Source: Igneacidithiobacillus sp041146875 (GTDB taxonomy: Bacteria; Pseudomonadota; Gammaproteobacteria; Acidithiobacillales; Acidithiobacillaceae). From it: a stretch of DNA of 64,000 nt. Location: contig NZ_JBFRXP010000003.1 of the NCBI RefSeq assembly GCF_041146875.1, forward strand, positions 62,001 to 126,000, in the 5' to 3' direction. Shown in pieces: positions 1 through 9,084 of the stretch; positions within the stretch are counted from its first letter, which is position 1; the number at the start of each line of letters is the position of its first letter. Below the pieces are notes generated by a model. It had not been told where the DNA came from. It did not search any database and was given only the letters and a program-made list of their open reading frames with translations. The position numbers and the translations under genes were made by a program.

Positions 1-230
1 GCCAACTGCTGCAGGAAGCCACGCCAACGTAATACATCAGCACCGGCAATTCCCGAGCTTTCCCGTGCGGCAGACTCTTGCCGATATTGGCGCAGGTACT
101 CCTGAAGCAAGGCATATTTTTCCTGCAGCTGAGCGAGAAGCTGCTGTTGTGCAAGTAGAGAACGGCGCAAATCCTGTTCGCGCATGCCCGCCATATCTTG
201 CAGATAACGTACCGTTTGCTCGCGACTCAT
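1..230 (-). CDS. fliJ: Flagellar export chaperone/stalk protein FliJ (N-terminal part, cut by window edge)
   Basis: This is the first 76 residues of a highly charged, Gln/Leu-rich helical protein that starts MSREQTVRYLQDMAGMREQD and runs off the left edge. FliJ is the coiled-coil stalk of the flagellar type III export ATPase and sits in the FliI ring. The ATG at 228-230 overlaps the fliI stop (ATGA), so the two are translationally coupled. Length, charge pattern and position directly after fliI support the call; the C-terminus lies outside the window. Confidence 0.8.
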   Translation of the reverse strand, partial: MSREQTVRYLQDMAGMREQDLRRSLLAQQQLLAQLQEKYALLQEYLRQYRQESAARESSGIAGADVLRWRGFLQQL

Positions 231-1609
231 GCCTCAGACCCTATTGCAGACGTTGCCAGACCATCGTTGATCAGGGCAGTCAGTTCTTGCCGGGCTTGCG
301 GCAGCGACACCGACTCGTGTTGACTCTGACAAAGAAATTTTTCTATCTGGGGATACAGTTGTACGGCTTGGTCCAACACTGGGTCCATCCCCGGAGCATA
401 GGCACCTACCGCAATGAGATCCCGTTGCTCGCGATAGCGACCATAGAGGCGCTTCAAGCGCTGCATCGCCTGAACTTGCTGCGTCGGGCTGATGTTTGGC
501 ATCACGCGACTGATGGAAGATTCGAGATCGATGGCAGGGTAGTGTCCCTGCTCTGCCAGCGCGCGCGACAAAACGATGTGTCCATCGAGGACCGCACGGG
601 CATTGTCGGCGATGGGGTCTTGTTGATCATCGCCCTCCATCAAAACCGTATAGAACGCAGTGATGCTACCCCCCCCTACATCGCCATTCCCCGCGCGCTC
701 CACTAAGGCCGGCAAACGAGCGAATACTGACGGTGGATATCCACGGACCGCTGGTGGCTCACCCACCGCCAAAGCAATCTCGCGTTGCGCCATGGCATAG
801 CGCGTCAGCGAATCCATCAATAACAGCACATGCTGCCCACGATCACGGTAATATTCGGCAATGGCCGTGCTCAGATGCGCGCCGCGGATGCGGGTTAGGG
901 CGGGAGCATCTGCGGGAGCCGCGACGACTACGGAGCGGCGGCGACCTTCCTCACCCAGAATGTCTTCGATGAATTCTTTAACCTCGCGCCCACGTTCGCC
1001 AATCAGCCCAACGACAATGACGTCGGCCTCAGTATTACGCGCCATCATCCCCAAGAGCACGCTTTTGCCCACACCACTACCGGCAAAAAGACCCATGCGT
1101 GCGCCACGGCCAACCGTAAACAGGGCATTGATCGCGCGCACTCCCACATCCAGGGTCTGCCGGATAGGCGTTCGGTTCAGGGGATTGATCGCTTTCCCCG
1201 TCAGCGAGACCGGCTCAGCGTCGGTAATCGGTCCGAGTCCATCAAGAGGTAGCCCTTGTCCGTCGACTACCCGCCCGAGCATGGCAAGACTGGCGACGCC
1301 TTGCGCCTCTCCGGCCAAGGGCTGGACGCGCGCACCGGGTGCAACTCCGTGCAAATCGCCCGCTGCCATCAGTTGCAGGCGCTCATCCTGAAAACCAACA
1401 ACCTCCGCATCTACCGAACGACCATTGGCCGCACGCACCTGGCAGCGCGTACCGATACCAGCCTCGAGTCCCTCGGCTTCCAAAACCAAGCCGACGATAC
1501 GCAGTAGGCGACCACTGGGCAGCAGTGGCGCGAAGCTGTCTGGCAAACGTTTGCGCACCTGGCGAAGATGTGTCTCCCAGCGATCCTGCGCTAACGATTC
1601 CAAACTCAA
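227..1609 (-). CDS. fliI: Flagellum-specific ATPase FliI
   Basis: A 460-residue F1-beta-like ATPase that powers the unfolding and export of flagellar subunits at the base of the basal body. The Walker A loop GSGVGKS lies near residues 178-183, followed by a Walker B strand ending LLLMDSLTRYA near residue 265 and the family segment RGYPPSVFARLP. Length is normal for FliI. It overlaps fliH upstream by 4 nt and fliJ downstream by 3 nt, as in a tightly coupled fliEFGHIJ operon. The flagellar neighbours exclude a virulence-type secretion ATPase. Confidence 0.97.
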   Translation of the reverse strand: MSLESLAQDRWETHLRQVRKRLPDSFAPLLPSGRLLRIVGLVLEAEGLEAGIGTRCQVRAANGRSVDAEVVGFQDERLQLMAAGDLHGVAPGARVQPLAGEAQGVASLAMLGRVVDGQGLPLDGLGPITDAEPVSLTGKAINPLNRTPIRQTLDVGVRAINALFTVGRGARMGLFAGSGVGKSVLLGMMARNTEADVIVVGLIGERGREVKEFIEDILGEEGRRRSVVVAAPADAPALTRIRGAHLSTAIAEYYRDRGQHVLLLMDSLTRYAMAQREIALAVGEPPAVRGYPPSVFARLPALVERAGNGDVGGGSITAFYTVLMEGDDQQDPIADNARAVLDGHIVLSRALAEQGHYPAIDLESSISRVMPNISPTQQVQAMQRLKRLYGRYREQRDLIAVGAYAPGMDPVLDQAVQLYPQIEKFLCQSQHESVSLPQARQELTALINDGLATSAIGSEA

Positions 1610-2349
1610 GCCTCGATCCCGGCAAACAGGGTTTCCAATACTTGGCGCCAGCGCGTCGCCAGACGCAGGTCAAGCTCGGTCGCGGCGCCCGCGGAACGTT
1701 CCCGCCAGCGACGGTCAGGACGCAAGGAGTCGTGATCCAGACCGGCCTGCAATACCAGCGAGCCCTGCTCCAGCGTTTCATCTGGCGCGAAAACAACGCC
1801 CATGTTGCCAAGCTCGGGAAGCTGCTCTTCGATGAGCTCACAGTCCTTCGGATGCAAGCGTAAGATCGGCGCTTCGCTACCGATCGGCACCACCGCCAGC
1901 GCCTGGCGTACAAGCGGTAGAATGAGTTCTGGACGCGTCTGCACCTCCTGCCGAATCACCTGTTTTGCAAGTTCCAAAGCCAAAGCGAGCAAGGCCTGCT
2001 CCACCCCATCGCTCAACTGCTGTATCGGCGCGGCCAGTTGTGCAGCAAGACGCTGGAAGCCTTGGATATCAACCCTGGCCGCTTGCAAGCCCTCTTCGCG
2101 TCCTGCGACATAGCCTTCCTCCCGCCCACGCTGCCGGCCCTCTTCTTCAGCGTGGGCGACCATCTGTTGCAGTGCTTCGGCCGTCGGCAGACGCACGTCC
2201 TGTACTGCGATCTCCTCGCCGGGCTCTACTATCGACGGGCTTTCTTCTGCTACCAGATCGAATGGAGTATCGGTACAGCGTACTTGCGGCATGCGCCAAG
2301 CCCGCAAATTGGCAATGTCCTCGCGTTGGATGATTTCGGCGTCGGGCAT
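1606..2349 (-). CDS. fliH: Flagellar export ATPase regulator FliH
   Basis: 247 residues. FliH dimers bind FliI and tether it to the export gate and C-ring. The N-terminus is acidic and poorly conserved. A central Glu/Gly/Arg-rich segment (EEEGRQRGREEGYVAGREEG, residues about 88-107) is the typical GxxxG-like helical repeat of FliH, and the C-terminal half resembles the vacuolar ATPase E-subunit fold. It starts directly after the fliG stop and overlaps fliI. Family identity rests on the repeat and the gene order. Confidence 0.9.
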   Translation of the reverse strand: MPDAEIIQREDIANLRAWRMPQVRCTDTPFDLVAEESPSIVEPGEEIAVQDVRLPTAEALQQMVAHAEEEGRQRGREEGYVAGREEGLQAARVDIQGFQRLAAQLAAPIQQLSDGVEQALLALALELAKQVIRQEVQTRPELILPLVRQALAVVPIGSEAPILRLHPKDCELIEEQLPELGNMGVVFAPDETLEQGSLVLQAGLDHDSLRPDRRWRERSAGAATELDLRLATRWRQVLETLFAGIEA

Positions 2350-3354
2350 TTACACGAGCTCCTCACCGCCGCCGCTCAAGTTGATTTGACCAGCCGCATC
2401 AAGACGCTGAGCGACCTGCAGTATCGATTTTTGCGCCGCCTCTACCTCGCTCAAGCGCACCGGGCCCTTGGCATCCAAGTCGTCCCGCAACATTTCGGCA
2501 GCGCGTTTGGACATGTTGGAAAAGAATTTTTCGCGCAACGGCGCCGGTGCACCCTTCAGGGCAACGACCAATCCATCCGATGGCACCTCACGCAAGAGGG
2601 TCTGTAGGCTCCGATCGTCGAGTTTCGCCAGATCATCAAAAACAAACATCTTTTCTTGCACCTTCTCCGCCAACTCGGGTTCGGATTCTCGAATCTGGTC
2701 AAGGATACTGCCGGAGCGGCTGGTTTCCAGGCGGTTGAGAATCTCCGCCGCCGCCTTGGGCCCGCCCAGAATGGCCACCTGGAGGGACTGGGAATCCCCA
2801 GTGATTTGTTCTTCTAAGATCTCATTGAGCTCGCGAATGGCGCCCGGCTGCACGGTTTCCAAACTGGCAAGGCGCATCATCGCTTCGCCAATCGTCCGCT
2901 CAGGTAAAAAATGGATTACTTCGCTAGCTTGCTCGGGTTCCATGTAGGCCAATATCATGGCGAGCACTTGGGGATGCTCTAGCTTGATCAAATCTGCCAC
3001 AGATCGGGCATCCATCCATTTCAGATTTTCCAGTCCGTTGGCTTCACCGCCATGCAGGATGCGGTCTATGATCGAACCCGCTTTGTCACCCAAGGCCTTG
3101 GTGAGCATGCCGCGAATGTATTGGTCGCTCCCGACCCCCAGTGAGGTCTGATGCTCAAGGCGTGCACGAAAATCAGAGAGTACGGTGCGCGCCTGATTGG
3201 TGCTGACCTGCGCCATCTTTGCCATAGTTGCGCCAAGCTTTTGCACTTCCCGCGGACCCAAATGACGCATCACCTCGGCGGCTTCATCCTCACCCAGACT
3301 GAGGAGGAGAATCGCGCTGCGCTCCATACCATTCAGATCAGCTTCCGTGCTCAC
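2350..3354 (-). CDS. fliG: Flagellar motor switch protein FliG
   Basis: A 334-residue C-ring protein that converts stator force into rotation. The N-terminal domain (MERSAILLLSLGEDEAAEVM) binds FliF. The middle domain carries the EHPQ motif (LEHPQVLAMILAYM, about residue 125), and the C-terminal charged helix (DDLAKLDDRSLQTLLREV) faces the stator. The open frame starts with GTG at 3354, overlapping the fliF 3' end by 17 nt. The ATG ten codons inside is a less likely alternative start. Confidence 0.97.
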   Translation of the reverse strand: MSTEADLNGMERSAILLLSLGEDEAAEVMRHLGPREVQKLGATMAKMAQVSTNQARTVLSDFRARLEHQTSLGVGSDQYIRGMLTKALGDKAGSIIDRILHGGEANGLENLKWMDARSVADLIKLEHPQVLAMILAYMEPEQASEVIHFLPERTIGEAMMRLASLETVQPGAIRELNEILEEQITGDSQSLQVAILGGPKAAAEILNRLETSRSGSILDQIRESEPELAEKVQEKMFVFDDLAKLDDRSLQTLLREVPSDGLVVALKGAPAPLREKFFSNMSKRAAEMLRDDLDAKGPVRLSEVEAAQKSILQVAQRLDAAGQINLSGGGEELV

Positions 3355-5038
3355 CGTTCAACCATTCCTTTACCACCTGGGCGGCCCGGGCTGGATCTTG
3401 CATCACTAGCTGCCGAGCCACATACAAATCTGCCTTGAGGGGATCTGCAGGGAGTTCTATATCCCCCTCCTCCGCTGCATTCGTCGCCACCCGCCCACGT
3501 CCGGCACTATATCCTTGCGTTTCCTGATCCTGGTTGGCAGAAGCCACTGACGCAATTTGCGCACGTTCCTGCCGTTCCCGCAGCAGACGCAAGATCGGTT
3601 TGATTAGCCCTAGGAAGAGCAGGAAGGCAAGCAAGAGGATCGCGAGATAGCGCAGGACACCATGGGCAAGACTGAGAAACCACGGCTGCTGCCACCACGG
3701 CAAGTTGACGCTGATCTGACTGCTGGCGAAGGGCATCTGCACCACTTTGACTGAGTCGCCGCGCTTGGCATCGTAGCCGATCGCCTCTTCTACCAATTGC
3801 TGTATCTGCTGAATTTGCGCCGCAGGAAGCGCAGAGAACTGTTTGTCGTCACCACCTGGAACCGGCTTTTCGTCGATCAGCACGGCTACCGAAACACGCT
3901 TCACACTACCGACGGGGCTGACGGTATGGGTAATGGTCTTATCGACGTCGTAATTGGTCGTCGTATCGTTACTGCTTTGCGTCGGCGCCAAGCTTTTCAG
4001 GGTCGGCGCCAGGGCAATCAGCCCCGCGGGCGAAAGGGTGGATACGGCGGGTGCGGTGAGGGGGGCAATAGCCACCCCAGGAGGCTGATTAGAAAGCGCC
4101 CCAGGCACACCATACGGCCCACCACCGCCGTTGCTACTGCTACTATGTATCTGCTGACTCAGCACCTGATTCTTGCCATAGGTCACTGAGCTGCTCTCGC
4201 TCTTGGAAAAATCGATGTCCGCAGATACCGCGACATGCACCCCACTACTCCCGATAATGGGGGAGATGATCGCCTCTATGCGCTTTTGATATTGCGCATC
4301 GATACCTTGTTGGTAGGCGAATTGCGCCGGCTGAAGACCTAGCGTCTGGTTGGCATTACTGCTAAGTAAATTGCCATGCTGATCGACTACAGTAACATTT
4401 TTGTCTTCCAGGCCTGGCACGCTGGCGGCAACCAGATGGACGATACCCGCCACCTGGGCGGCAGAAAGTTGCCGTCCTGGATACATGGTCAGCATCACCG
4501 AGGCGGTTGGTTTTTGCTCTTGGTCGAGGAACACTGACGGTTTGGGAATGGCTAGTTGTACCCGCGCATGCTCTACCTCTCCCAACGAGGAAATTGTGCG
4601 TTCGAGGGATCCTTCTAGAGCACGTTGGTAATTGACATGCTCGACGAAGTCACTGGTACCCATCGGCTCATGGTCCAGCAACTCGAAGCCGACGCCGTCA
4701 CCATGCGGCAAGCCTACTGCCGCCAGCTTCATACGTGTGCTGTACACCACATCGCTAGGAACGGTAATAACCGTGCCACCATCAGTAATACGAAAGGGGA
4801 CATTCAGCTTCTGCAGCTGGGCAATGACCTGTCCACCGTCGCGGTTGGAGAGTCCTGCGTAAAGCACCTGATAATTGGAAGAGCCATGCCACAATGCCGC
4901 CACAAAGAGTACGGCAACAACGGCAGCTACCGCGACGAGGACAGCGAAACGACGATTGGCTGGCAAGTCCTGCCAGCGTTGCTGCCACTGGCGCAGGTCG
5001 AGGCGCGCAGTAGGCGAGCTTAGGGCTTCATCGGCCAT
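3338..5038 (-). CDS. fliF: Flagellar MS-ring protein FliF
   Basis: A 566-residue inner-membrane ring protein, the first structure assembled in the basal body. A transmembrane segment at about residues 31-50 is followed by ring-building modules with the YVLYAGLSNRDGGQVI-type start and the ERTISSLGEVEHARVQLAIP segment. A variable Gly/Pro/Ser-rich stretch spans about 295-350, a second membrane helix about 455-480, and an acidic C-terminal tail binds FliG. All domains expected of the family are present. It lies 20 nt downstream of fliE in the same operon. Confidence 0.97.
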   Translation of the reverse strand: MADEALSSPTARLDLRQWQQRWQDLPANRRFAVLVAVAAVVAVLFVAALWHGSSNYQVLYAGLSNRDGGQVIAQLQKLNVPFRITDGGTVITVPSDVVYSTRMKLAAVGLPHGDGVGFELLDHEPMGTSDFVEHVNYQRALEGSLERTISSLGEVEHARVQLAIPKPSVFLDQEQKPTASVMLTMYPGRQLSAAQVAGIVHLVAASVPGLEDKNVTVVDQHGNLLSSNANQTLGLQPAQFAYQQGIDAQYQKRIEAIISPIIGSSGVHVAVSADIDFSKSESSSVTYGKNQVLSQQIHSSSSNGGGGPYGVPGALSNQPPGVAIAPLTAPAVSTLSPAGLIALAPTLKSLAPTQSSNDTTTNYDVDKTITHTVSPVGSVKRVSVAVLIDEKPVPGGDDKQFSALPAAQIQQIQQLVEEAIGYDAKRGDSVKVVQMPFASSQISVNLPWWQQPWFLSLAHGVLRYLAILLLAFLLFLGLIKPILRLLRERQERAQIASVASANQDQETQGYSAGRGRVATNAAEEGDIELPADPLKADLYVARQLVMQDPARAAQVVKEWLNGEHGS

Positions 5039-5058
5039 ATGGCATTAACCCTTTGCAC

Positions 5059-5382
5059 TCAGGCAGAGATATTCATGATGTCCTGGTAGGCAGAAACTAA
5101 CTTGTTGCGTACCTGGAGCATCGTCTGAAAGGAAAGATCGGCCTTCTGTGAGGCGACCATCACCTGACTCAAGCTTACCCCAGGATCACCACTGGCAAAT
5201 TGGTTTTGCAGATTGTTGGCGGACTCTTGCTGGGTGTTGACGCCATCCACCATCTGTTTGAGCGTGTTGGCAAAGTCACCCACCCCGCCGTTATTGGCGG
5301 TGTTGTTTTTCAGCCCCTGCGCCTGTTCATTCAGGGCGCGCAGTTGGCTGAGGAGGCTATCTAGCGACTCTACACTACTCAT
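5059..5382 (-). CDS. fliE: Flagellar hook-basal body protein FliE
   Basis: A small rod-MS ring junction protein of 107 residues with the conserved C-terminal pattern (VSLSQVMVASQKADLSFQTM, then VRNKLVSAYQDIMNISA). Two in-frame ATGs are possible. The one at 5382 is preferred because the purine-rich AGGAAGG lies about 8 nt upstream of it but only 2 nt from the ATG at 5388. It is the first gene of the fliEFGHIJ unit, with a sigma-54 type promoter just upstream. Confidence 0.93.
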   Translation of the reverse strand: MSSVESLDSLLSQLRALNEQAQGLKNNTANNGGVGDFANTLKQMVDGVNTQQESANNLQNQFASGDPGVSLSQVMVASQKADLSFQTMLQVRNKLVSAYQDIMNISA

Positions 5383-5418
5383 GACCATATCCTTCCTGGG
5401 AATGCTTTCCCAACATGA

Positions 5419-5434
5419 AGCAATATCCAGGCCA
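5419..5434 (-). promoter_or_regulatory. Sigma-54 promoter of fliEFGHIJ
   Basis: Reading the minus strand, TGGCCTGGATATTGCT has the invariant GG and GC exactly 10 nt apart and matches the -24/-12 consensus well. It sits about 37 nt upstream of the fliE start, between fliE and the stop of the FlrC-like regulator, the expected target of such an activator. Confidence 0.75.
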
Positions 5435-5436
5435 AA

Positions 5437-6792
5437 CTATCCAAGATCGAACCCCATCTCGCGCAATCGCTGTAGCTTGTGGCGTAAGGTACGCGCACTA
5501 ATTCCCAGCAAACGTGCCGCCTCAGCACGCGAACCACCCGATTTTGCGAGGGCGTCGACAATCAGCTCGCGTTCATATTGCCCCTTTTGCTCGCCCAATG
5601 CCAATTCCACGTCGGACGGCTGCGGCGGTACGTCTGCCGCCGTATTCCCCACAAGTGTACCTGGCAAGTCGAGATCCAGCGCCTGTATCTCGTCACCATC
5701 CGCCAAAATCAAGGCGCGCTGCATGGCGTTCTGTAGCTCGCGCACATTGCCCGGCCAGTCGTAGGCCAACAGGACCTGTTCTGCCCTAGGCGCCAAGGAA
5801 CGTGGGTTCAGCCCCAAGCTACTGGCTGCTTCTCGTAATAGATGCTGGGCGAGGGGGAGGATGTCCTCGCGCCGCTCGCGCAGGGTGGGGATCTGTAAAG
5901 GGAAGACCTGCAGCCGGTAATAGAGATCAGAGCGGAACTGTCCACTCTTGACCGCAGCATCCAGATCGCGATTACTGGTAGCAACTACACGAATGTTTAG
6001 AGGGATCGTCCGCTGCCCCCCCACCCGTTCCAGTTCCCGCTCCTGCAGCACCCGCAGCAACTTCGCTTGCAACGGCAAGGGCATTTCGGTCACCTCATCG
6101 AGGAGCAAGGTGCCGCCCTGGGCCTGTTCAAACTTTCCGGCACTCGCCTGGGTAGCACCGGTAAAGGCGCCTTTTTCATGGCCAAAGAGGGTCGCTTCCA
6201 GCAACGTTTCGGGGATCGCGGCGCAATTGACGGCGACAAATGGACTCTTGGCGCGTGGGCTGTGCTGGTGCAGATAACGCGCCAACACCTCCTTACCCAC
6301 GCCACTCTCACCGCTCAGCAAGACGGTGGCATCACTCTGGGCAACTTTGGCGGCACGCTCCAAACAGCGCCGCATGCTCGGCGCCTCAGCGATTAAATCA
6401 CCGTCTTGGCCGGTACGAGGCAGGAGATGTTTCTTCAGTTTCTCTTGCAGGCTCACCATCTCGAAGGGTTTCACCAAATAGTCCACAGCCCCGCCCTGCA
6501 ACGCCCGCACCGCTTCCTCAATCGTTCCCCAAGCGGTCATCATCAACACCGGTGGCGCATGGCGGCGCTCGCGCAGTGCCGCCAGCAGGCCGTAACCATC
6601 AAGTGGTTGCATCTGGACATCGCTGAGGATCAAATCGGCGGGGAAGCTGGACAATTGCGCCAAGGCCGCCTTGCCATCGCTCGCGTGGCACAGTTGATAA
6701 CCAAGGTCGGACAGGGCCTCTTGCAGGACCTCGGCAAAGTCTGGGTCGTCTTCCACCAGCAAAATGCGCTGTAACACGCGGGCCTGGCTCAT
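5437..6792 (-). CDS. flrC: Sigma-54 dependent flagellar response regulator (FlrC/FleR-like)
   Basis: 451 residues: receiver domain 1-125 with phospho-acceptor Asp58 (LILSDVQM) and the KPF lysine, then an AAA+ domain with Walker A GESGVGKE, the sigma-54 contact loop GAFTGA and the R-finger region, and a C-terminal Fis-type helix-turn-helix ending near 450 (GSRAEAARLLGISARTLRHKL). It activates mid-class sigma-54 flagellar promoters after phosphorylation by the upstream kinase, whose 3' end it overlaps. The fliE sigma-54 promoter lies just past its stop. The name follows the fleQ-fleS-fleR-like order. Confidence 0.92.
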   Translation of the reverse strand: MSQARVLQRILLVEDDPDFAEVLQEALSDLGYQLCHASDGKAALAQLSSFPADLILSDVQMQPLDGYGLLAALRERRHAPPVLMMTAWGTIEEAVRALQGGAVDYLVKPFEMVSLQEKLKKHLLPRTGQDGDLIAEAPSMRRCLERAAKVAQSDATVLLSGESGVGKEVLARYLHQHSPRAKSPFVAVNCAAIPETLLEATLFGHEKGAFTGATQASAGKFEQAQGGTLLLDEVTEMPLPLQAKLLRVLQERELERVGGQRTIPLNIRVVATSNRDLDAAVKSGQFRSDLYYRLQVFPLQIPTLRERREDILPLAQHLLREAASSLGLNPRSLAPRAEQVLLAYDWPGNVRELQNAMQRALILADGDEIQALDLDLPGTLVGNTAADVPPQPSDVELALGEQKGQYERELIVDALAKSGGSRAEAARLLGISARTLRHKLQRLREMGFDLG

Positions 6793-7979
6793 CTGCGCTC
6801 CGGTCGGCTAGCGAGAGGCTCGGGGAATGTAGCTAGCGGGACTTGGAGCACGAAGCTGGCACCAGGCTTGGCATCCTCCACACACAGTTCACCGCCCATG
6901 CCGGTGGCGAAATTGCGCGCAATGCTCAAGCCCAACCCTGTACCTTCGCGCCGTCCGCTCACAAAGGGCTGAAAAATGCGCTCCCGTTCAGCCTCCGGCA
7001 CCCCCGGCCCACAATCCGAAACACGCAAGATCCATAGATTGCCGCTGCGCTCACCAACGGCATGCACAACAGTGGAAGCAGGGGAAAAATTCAGGGCATT
7101 TTGCAGCAGATTACCAATCACGCTGACCCATACATCTGCCGTTCCCGTCAAAATCCAGTCATCATCCCCAAGACGCAAATCCAGATCGACACTTTTTTGA
7201 CGATACAGAGGAGTAAAGACCCTCTCCAACCCTGCGGAGAGATCTGCCAAGCGTACAGCGCTACCCTCTCCCGGCATGCTGCCACGCAAAAACTGTAGCA
7301 TGGCGTCGATAATTCCCTGCAAATGGCGTAATCGATCCAGGGCGCGTTGTTGCTGTCGCTGAAAATGCGCGACATCTCGCTCCGGTTGCAATTGCCCAAC
7401 CGCGAGCAACGCGGTTGCCAAGGGAGTGCGCAACTGATGTGCGAGCCCGGCCATGGTTTCGCCCAGGGCCGCCAAGCGCTCGCGCCGTTGGCTCGTGGCT
7501 TCACGCTCGCGCGCGGCGGTGACGTCCTGCAAGAGCAAAATTTTTCCGCCCTCCCCCGCGAGCGGCGTGACCGCAATGGCTAGGCGTCGGCGGCCGGCAG
7601 CATCTGGCAAAAGACACTCCGCCCCACCTTCCTGAATCGCTAAGCCCGGCAACTCAGGCCAAGTCCAGCCTAATTCCTGGGTATTCAGCAGACGCTCTGC
7701 GGCGGGATTCATCTGCAAGATTTGCCCCTGTGGATCCAGGAGCAGGACCGCACCGGGCAACATCTCCAGGAGCATCGCCAAGCGCTGCCCCAAGGTCTCC
7801 TTGGCCAGAAGCTCTTCGCGCAAACGCTGATTCGCTGCCGCCAGTTCGCCGTTGAGGCGGTGTACTTCTGCCTGCAGGGTGCCATAGGCATCACTCAGCT
7901 CGCGCGAGGCGGTATTGAAGAGCTCGAAGGCCTCGAGCAGGCGGGCGGCATCTTGCGGATCAGGATTGCCGGGCACCAA
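6789..7979 (-). CDS. flrB: Flagellar sensor histidine kinase (FlrB/FleS-like)
   Basis: A 396-residue soluble kinase with no membrane segment. An N-terminal coiled coil (about 15-65) leads to a PAS domain (about 68-155). The phospho-acceptor His181 lies in GLAHQLRTPLATALL, and an HATPase domain carries an N box (NLLQNALNFSP), G1 (DCGPGVP) and G2 (GTGLGLSIA). It should phosphorylate the regulator encoded immediately downstream, with which it overlaps by 4 nt. The signal sensed is unknown; in relatives it monitors export apparatus assembly. Confidence 0.9.
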   Translation of the reverse strand: MVPGNPDPQDAARLLEAFELFNTASRELSDAYGTLQAEVHRLNGELAAANQRLREELLAKETLGQRLAMLLEMLPGAVLLLDPQGQILQMNPAAERLLNTQELGWTWPELPGLAIQEGGAECLLPDAAGRRRLAIAVTPLAGEGGKILLLQDVTAAREREATSQRRERLAALGETMAGLAHQLRTPLATALLAVGQLQPERDVAHFQRQQQRALDRLRHLQGIIDAMLQFLRGSMPGEGSAVRLADLSAGLERVFTPLYRQKSVDLDLRLGDDDWILTGTADVWVSVIGNLLQNALNFSPASTVVHAVGERSGNLWILRVSDCGPGVPEAERERIFQPFVSGRREGTGLGLSIARNFATGMGGELCVEDAKPGASFVLQVPLATFPEPLASRPERR

Positions 7980-7983
7980 ACCG

Positions 7984-9084
7984 TTACTCTCTACCCGGCT
8001 GAATGGCGTATTTGCGTAACTTTTCTACCAGGGTCGTGCGCCGTAAACCAAGGCGTTCGGCGGCCCGCGCCACCACCTGATCACAGAGCTCTAAGGCCTG
8101 TAGAATAAGCTTGCGTTCGATGTCTTCTAGATAATTCTTGAGGTCAAAAGGGCCATCTGGCAAATAATGGGAAACACCGACAGCTTCTTCATCAGGTTGC
8201 ACCTCCTCATCATCCGTTGCCCACACGCCGCGCAGCGCATCACCTTCATGATCTACGCAATCTGGCCCGCGGCTCATGTGCAAGGGAAGATCATCCAACT
8301 GCACCTCTTCCCCCGTCCGCAAAATACTGAGCCGCTCCACCAAATTCTGTAGCTCGCGCACATTCCCTGGCCAGGAATGCTCACTCAGCACCTGTTTTAC
8401 CTGAGTAGACAACACAAAAGGTGCAAAGCCATCTTTTTGCCGCTGCTCCAGGAAATGTTCCAGTAACAGGAAGAGATCGCTGCCACGCTGACGCAGAGGC
8501 GGCAGCTCTACGGGAAAGACATTCAGGCGATAATAGAGATCTTCCCGGAACAGTCCCTCGCGAATCCGTGCCTCCAGGTCGCGGTGCGTCGCTGCGACAA
8601 TACGCACATTGGCATCGCGTGGCTTGCTCCCTCCCACCCTCTCGTATTGATGCTCTTGCAGCACGCGCAATAGTTTCACCTGCATCGGCGGGGTCATTTC
8701 TGCGACTTCATCCAAAAACAGGGTTCCGCCCTCCGCCAACTCGAAACGCCCCTTACGCGTCAGCAAGGCCCCAGTAAATGAGCCTTTTTCGTGACCAAAG
8801 AGTTCACTTTCCATCAGCTCTGGCGGGATCGCACCACAGTTGATCGCCACGAAGGGGCCAGCCGCGCGAGAGGAGTGCTGATGCAAGCACTGCGCGACCA
8901 CTTCCTTGCCGCTTCCAGACTCCCCCAGGATCAATACGGTGGTGTCGGTTGCAGCAACTTTGCCAAGCAGCCGGGTAGCACTGCATAAGATCTCACTACG
9001 GCCAATTAGGCCACAGCTCTCGCGCGACAGGGCGCGACGATCTGCATAGTTGTTGGGCGCGGCATTTTCGACAACGCTTTCCAT
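7984..9084 (-). CDS. FleQ/FlrA-like sigma-54 activator lacking a receiver domain
   Basis: 366 residues. AAA+ domain with Walker A GESGSGKE (54-61), the contact loop GSFTGA (the FleQ-type Ser variant of GAFTGA), Walker B LFLDEVAEM, and a C-terminal Fis-like helix-turn-helix (VVARAAERLGLRRTTLVEKLRKY). Position directly before the FlrB/FlrC pair and after fliS matches the flagellar master regulator FleQ/FlrA. Only about 25 residues precede the AAA+ domain, so the N-terminal receiver-like domain of FleQ is absent. The post-Walker segment reads KEVVAQC where c-di-GMP-binding FleQ has KExxxRN. It could be a shortened orthologue or a replacement by another NtrC-family member. Confidence 0.8.
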   Translation of the reverse strand: MESVVENAAPNNYADRRALSRESCGLIGRSEILCSATRLLGKVAATDTTVLILGESGSGKEVVAQCLHQHSSRAAGPFVAINCGAIPPELMESELFGHEKGSFTGALLTRKGRFELAEGGTLFLDEVAEMTPPMQVKLLRVLQEHQYERVGGSKPRDANVRIVAATHRDLEARIREGLFREDLYYRLNVFPVELPPLRQRGSDLFLLLEHFLEQRQKDGFAPFVLSTQVKQVLSEHSWPGNVRELQNLVERLSILRTGEEVQLDDLPLHMSRGPDCVDHEGDALRGVWATDDEEVQPDEEAVGVSHYLPDGPFDLKNYLEDIERKLILQALELCDQVVARAAERLGLRRTTLVEKLRKYAIQPGRE

